A stretch of 64,000 nt of DNA, taken from NCBI RefSeq assembly GCF_001905345.1, contig NZ_LFBV01000002.1, forward strand, positions 372,001 to 436,000, given 5' to 3'. Made by a program: the position numbers and the translations under genes. The DNA comes from Streptomyces uncialis. Its GTDB lineage: Bacteria > Actinomycetota > Actinomycetes > Streptomycetales > Streptomycetaceae. This document shows positions 60,513 through 64,000 of the stretch, in pieces. The notes below the pieces were generated by a model. That model was not told the DNA's origin and searched no databases. It saw only the letters and a list, made by a program, of their open reading frames with translations. Position 1 is the first letter of the stretch; every line of letters starts with the position of its first letter.

Positions 60513-61430
60513 ATGCGAAGCCGTTTCGAGCCCGACCGGCGCCTGACCGCGCGTATGGCGCTCACGATGTTCCTGCTCGGCCTGTTGTACGTGGTCTTCG
60601 TGGGCGTACTGATCTTCCTGCTGAAGTCCTGGGTGCTGGTCGTGGTGATCGCCGCCGCGGCGCTGTGGGCGCAGTACTGGTTCTCGGACCGTATCGCCCT
60701 GTACGCGATGCGCGGCCGGATCGTCACCGCCGAGGAGGAACCCCGGCTGCACGGTGTGGTGGACCGCTTGTGCGCCACGGCGGACATGCCGAAGCCGGAG
60801 GTGGCGGTGTCCGCGCTGGATCTGCCGAACGCGTTCGCCACGGGCCGCAACGCCGACCACGCGGTGGTCTGCGTGACCCGGGGGCTGATGCGGCGGCTGG
60901 AGCCGGACGAGCTGGAAGGCGTCCTCGCGCACGAGCTGTCCCATGTCGCGCACCGGGACGTCGCCGTGATCACCGTCGCGTCGTTCCTCGGGGTCCTCGC
61001 CGGGCTGGCCGTGCGCTTCGCGTTCTATTCGGGGGCGTTCGGCGGGCGGCGCGACCAGAACGCGTTCGTCGTGCTGATGAGCGTGGTCGCGGTCTCGGCC
61101 GCGGTCTACGCGATCAGCTTCGTACTGATCAGGGCTCTGTCGCGGTACCGGGAGCTGGCCGCCGACCGGGCCGCCGCGCTGCTCACCGGCCGTCCCTCGG
61201 CGCTGGCGTCCGCGCTGACGAAGCTCACCGGGGACATCGCCCGCATCCCCACCTCGGATCTGCGGACCGCGCAGGCGTTCAGCGCGTTCTACTTCGCACC
61301 GGCCATCAGCGGCGAGACGAACCGCAGTCTGTCCCGCCTGCTGTCGACGCATCCTCCGCTGGAGAAGAGGCTGGAGCAGCTGGCCGCGATCAGCGCGCAG
61401 CTCGGCCCGACCGCCGGACAGCGGGGCTGA
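60513..61430 (+). CDS. htpX: HtpX-like membrane zinc metalloprotease (M48)
   Basis: 305 residues. GGAGG is seven bases before the ATG. Two membrane helices (residues 17-62), the zinc motif HELSH (about 140-144), a further helix pair (about 152-215), and the third ligand Glu in YRELAADRAA. The catalytic domain faces the cytoplasm and degrades damaged membrane proteins. The next gene, five bases downstream, is PspAB-like, so the pair belongs to an envelope-stress response. Confidence 0.93.
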   Translation: MRSRFEPDRRLTARMALTMFLLGLLYVVFVGVLIFLLKSWVLVVVIAAAALWAQYWFSDRIALYAMRGRIVTAEEEPRLHGVVDRLCATADMPKPEVAVSALDLPNAFATGRNADHAVVCVTRGLMRRLEPDELEGVLAHELSHVAHRDVAVITVASFLGVLAGLAVRFAFYSGAFGGRRDQNAFVVLMSVVAVSAAVYAISFVLIRALSRYRELAADRAAALLTGRPSALASALTKLTGDIARIPTSDLRTAQAFSAFYFAPAISGETNRSLSRLLSTHPPLEKRLEQLAAISAQLGPTAGQRG

Positions 61431-61435
61431 CGGCC

Positions 61436-62014
61436 ATGGGGTTCCTGGACACCCTCCTCGGCCGGACCCGGCCGGTGCCGCCCGATCTGGACCGGCTGTT
61501 CGGACTGCCCTCGGCGGCGGTGACGCTGGAGGCGGCGGCCGGGTTCACCGCGACCGGGGTGGGGTCGGTGTGCTTTTCCAGCGTGGAGGGCGCCGAGTTC
61601 TCCCGTATCCAGGACGAGGTCCGTGAGCTGCTGGCGGCCGACGAGCAGCGCACGGGTCCGCCGGTCGGGTCGGAGCGTGACGCGTTCGGGTACTCCTGGC
61701 TGGTGTCCCACCGGGACGCGGACGATCTGCCCGCCCTGGTGGGTGATCTGCACGCCGTGAACTCGGCGCTGGAGGAGAGCGGCTTCGGCCCGCAGCTGCT
61801 GTGTTCGCTGGTCGGTTTCCGGGACCCCGAAGGGCGCCGTCTCGGGCTGGTCTATCTGTACAAGCGCGGCACCTTCTACCCGTTCGCCCCGGTCGCGGCG
61901 GACCGTCGTGACAACGCCCTGGAGCTCCAGGTGCGGGGGGTGCTCACGGACGATCTGCGGATCGAGCCGGATCTCTCGCGCTGGTTCGCCCTCTGGGGCG
62001 CCCCGGGGCTCTGA
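61436..62014 (+). CDS. pspAB: PspA-associated protein PspAB-like
   Basis: 192 residues beginning MGFLDTLLGRTRPVPPDLDRLF, with AFGYSWLVSHRDADDLPALV (about residue 80) and LVYLYKRGTFYPFAP (about 140). In actinomycetes this protein typically lies directly downstream of htpX. Function is not firmly known; it is linked to PspA by name and context. It follows htpX by five bases, so they are co-transcribed, and the ATG has only a weak ribosome binding site. Confidence 0.8.
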   Translation: MGFLDTLLGRTRPVPPDLDRLFGLPSAAVTLEAAAGFTATGVGSVCFSSVEGAEFSRIQDEVRELLAADEQRTGPPVGSERDAFGYSWLVSHRDADDLPALVGDLHAVNSALEESGFGPQLLCSLVGFRDPEGRRLGLVYLYKRGTFYPFAPVAADRRDNALELQVRGVLTDDLRIEPDLSRWFALWGAPGL

Positions 62015-62115
62015 CCCTCGGCCGCGCGTACCGCACCCGAGGTCCGCCGTGCGCGGCCGTGCCACGGGGGTGAAGCTGGAGTACGGGGCCGGGACCCGGG
62101 CGGGTGGAGGTGGCG

Positions 62116-63153
62116 ATGGAGCCGGTGGCGGCGCTGGAACGGATCGCGTTCCTGCTGGAGCGGTCGCTCGCACCGCCGTACCGGGTGCGTGCCTTCCGTA
62201 CGGCGGCCTCGGTGGTGGCGGGAATGCCGCCGGAGGAGGTCGGGCGGCGGGCGGCGGCGGGCTCGCTGGAGAAGGTCAAGGGCATCGGTCCCAAGACCGC
62301 GAAGGTGGTCCACGAGGCGCTGGAGGGGCGGGTACCGGAGTACCTGGCGACGGTGGAACGGGAGGCCGGGGGTCCGCTCACCGAGGGCGGGCAGGAGCTG
62401 CGGCGGCTGCTGCGCGGGGACTGTCACACGCATTCCGACTGGTCGGACGGCGGCAGCCCGGTCGAGGAGATGGCCCGTACGGCCGCCCGGCTCGGGCACG
62501 AGTGGACGGTACTGACGGATCACTCGCCCCGGCTGAAGGTGGCCCGGGGACTGTCGGCCGAGCGGCTGGCGGAACAGCTCGCCCTGGTCGACGCGCTCGC
62601 CCCCGGGCTGACGCCGTTCCGGCTGCTCAAGGGCATCGAGTGCGACATCCTCGACGACGGCTCGCTCGACCAGGAGCCGGAGCTGCTGGACCGGCTCGAT
62701 CTGATCGTGGTGTCGGTGCACTCGAAACTGCGGATGGACGCGGGCGCGATGACCCGCCGGATGGTCGCGGCTGTGCGTGATCCCCGTTCCGATGTCCTCG
62801 GGCACTGCACCGGCAGGCTGCGGGGCGATCCGGGGCGGCCCGAGTCCTCGTTCGACGCGGACGAGGTGTTCGCGGCCTGTGCGGAGACCGGGACGGCCGT
62901 CGAGATCAACTGCCGTCCCGAGCGCCTCGACCCGCCGCTGCGGCTGCTGCGGCGGGCGGTCGACGCCGGGGTGCTGTTCGCCCTCGACACCGATGCCCAC
63001 GCGCCGGGCCAGCTCGACTGGCAGCCGTACGGCTGTGCCCGCGCCGAGGAGTGCGGGGTGCCGCCGGAGCGGATCGTCACCACCTGGTCGGCCGAGGAAC
63101 TGCTGGCCTGGACCGCGACCCGCCGCACCCCCGTGCGCGCGGGCGCGGGCTGA
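62116..63153 (+). CDS. PHP-domain metal-dependent phosphoesterase with helix-hairpin-helix
   Basis: 345 residues. ATG 62116 is preferred over GTG 62104 because GGAGG is five bases upstream. An N-terminal helical domain resembling the fingers part of PolX holds a helix-hairpin-helix, LEKVKGIGPKTAKVV (about residue 50). The PHP domain follows from about 103: DCHTHSDWSDG, VLTDHSPRL, ECDILDDG, DLIVVSVHSKL and DTDAHAPGQ carry the metal ligands. It looks like a PolX relic without polymerase domain; a DNA-repair phosphoesterase role is inferred. Confidence 0.88.
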   Translation: MEPVAALERIAFLLERSLAPPYRVRAFRTAASVVAGMPPEEVGRRAAAGSLEKVKGIGPKTAKVVHEALEGRVPEYLATVEREAGGPLTEGGQELRRLLRGDCHTHSDWSDGGSPVEEMARTAARLGHEWTVLTDHSPRLKVARGLSAERLAEQLALVDALAPGLTPFRLLKGIECDILDDGSLDQEPELLDRLDLIVVSVHSKLRMDAGAMTRRMVAAVRDPRSDVLGHCTGRLRGDPGRPESSFDADEVFAACAETGTAVEINCRPERLDPPLRLLRRAVDAGVLFALDTDAHAPGQLDWQPYGCARAEECGVPPERIVTTWSAEELLAWTATRRTPVRAGAG

Positions 63154-63367
63154 GGAACGGGCCGGGGCCGGGTGGCGCATCGTCCGGTACGGGTCGGGAA
63201 TACGCGGGAAAGGACCGGAGCTGACCGGGAAGCACCGGATCGTCCCGTGGCGGGCCCGGACGGTACGGACGAGCAGAGCGAAACACAGCGGACAACACCA
63301 CAGCACCCAGTGGACACCGGGACCCGTGCGGGAGACGGACGGGCACCGGACAGAGAGGGGAATTCCG

Positions 63368-64000
63368 ATGAGCCCGAGCGACGACGGCAACGCGGCGTAC
63401 GGCAAGAAGAGGTTCAAGCGCTCGCGCAGTCACTTCGCGGACCGGATCACCGCCGACGGGCGGGACGGCTGGCCGGTGGAGGCGGGCCGGTACCGGCTGG
63501 TGGTGAGCCGCGCGTGTCCCTGGGCGAACCGGACGATGATCTCCCGGCGGCTGCTCGGTCTGGAGGACGCCGTGTCGCTGGCGATCACCGACCCGATCCA
63601 GGACGACCGCAGCTGGCGGTTCACCCTCGATCCCGACGACCGGGACCCGGTGCTCGGCATCAAGTACCTGAGCGAGGCGTACGACGCGCGGGAGACCGGA
63701 TACCCCGGCGGGGTCAGCGTCCCGGCCGTGGTGGACGTACCGAGCGGCAAGCTCGTGACGAACGACTTCCAGCAGATCACCCTCGACTTCGCCACCGAGT
63801 GGACGGCGCTGCACCGCGAGGGCGCGCCCGACCTGTATCCCGAGGCACGCCGGGACGAGATCGACACGGTGATGGAGGGCATCTACCGGGATGTCAACAA
63901 CGGTGTGTACCGCTCCGGTTTCGCGACCGGCCAGGAGGAGTACGAGACGGCGGTGCGGGGACTGTTCCGGCGGCTGGACGAGGTCACCGAACGGCTCGTC
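63368..64000 (+). CDS. Glutathionyl-hydroquinone reductase-like protein (3' end missing)
   Basis: 211 residues visible; the gene leaves the window at the right. GAGAGGGG is close upstream of the ATG. GST-type thioredoxin fold: SRACPWANRTMI with catalytic Cys about residue 50, then SVPAVVDVPSG and TNDFQQITLDF, typical of the YqjG/ECM4 family. In actinomycetes the thiol is probably mycothiol rather than glutathione. It reduces thiol-conjugated quinones. Confidence 0.9.
   Translation, partial: MSPSDDGNAAYGKKRFKRSRSHFADRITADGRDGWPVEAGRYRLVVSRACPWANRTMISRRLLGLEDAVSLAITDPIQDDRSWRFTLDPDDRDPVLGIKYLSEAYDARETGYPGGVSVPAVVDVPSGKLVTNDFQQITLDFATEWTALHREGAPDLYPEARRDEIDTVMEGIYRDVNNGVYRSGFATGQEEYETAVRGLFRRLDEVTERLV

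Overview
The window is extremely GC-rich, its genes have almost only G or C at third codon positions, and it uses GTG and TTG starts freely. Its gene content (Tat-exported NagZ-like hydrolase, GH18 chitinase, streptogrisin-type protease, S37 peptidase, SpoIIE-type PP2C phosphatases, DasR-like, SoxR-like and DmdR-like operators, a LAxTG surface protein, Ku plus split LigD parts) points to a Streptomyces chromosome, or a very close actinomycete. I saw no rRNA, tRNA, insertion sequence, prophage or CRISPR array.

Layout. 1-5631: the tail of an NRPS-independent (NIS) siderophore operon with an ATP-grasp ligase, two IucA/IucC synthetases and a PLP decarboxylase, the gene set of vibrioferrin-type pathways. 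5768-8847: a beta-phosphoglucomutase-like HAD enzyme and a GH65 disaccharide phosphorylase. 8874-10376: a heptamer repeat, a leader-peptide region and a Cmx/CmlR-like efflux pump. 10621-13135: two overlapping CNNM/CBS (CorC-like) membrane proteins. 13367-15193: a secreted GH3 hydrolase behind two dre-like sites. 15975-17985: a MASE1 membrane protein and a PP2C phosphatase. 18236-20340: a SUKH protein and a type II NADH dehydrogenase. 20613-24132: a three-gene module of REC-thioredoxin reductase fusion, cNMP-binding histidine kinase and UBP zinc finger. 24684-31508: secreted chitinase, membrane protein, S37 peptidase, EcaC-like protein behind a SoxR-type promoter, streptogrisin-like protease and a small unknown protein. 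31783-42072: HTH-ClpN regulator, aquaglyceroporin, Ku, TetR/EamA divergent pair, small secreted protein, GNAT, LAxTG surface protein, SMP-30 enzyme, DinB protein and an unknown protein. 42118-47561: two large multi-domain SpoIIE-type phosphatase/ATPase proteins. 47653-52015: an iron box and a complete siderophore ABC importer. 52247-56861: GNAT, His-rich cation diffusion facilitator with divergent ArsR regulator, a short second Rho and another SUKH protein. 57045-64000: an O-methyltransferase, LigD phosphoesterase and ATP-dependent ligase, HtpX and PspAB-like proteins, a PHP-domain protein and the start of a glutathionyl-hydroquinone reductase-like protein.

How the parts work together. Iron: siderophore synthesis (left end) and an iron-box-controlled importer (47-52 kb) lie in the same window, but nothing shows they handle the same molecule. 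Chitin/GlcNAc: the GH3 enzyme and the chitinase carry related TGGTCYAGAC-type sites, consistent with shared DasR control. DNA repair: Ku and the two LigD-like parts form a dispersed NHEJ set with no polymerase domain in view. A recurring regulatory feature is the leaderless promoter: at about nine genes a TANNNT-like -10 box ends 6-7 bases before the start codon, with no ribosome binding site. This sometimes decides which start codon to choose.
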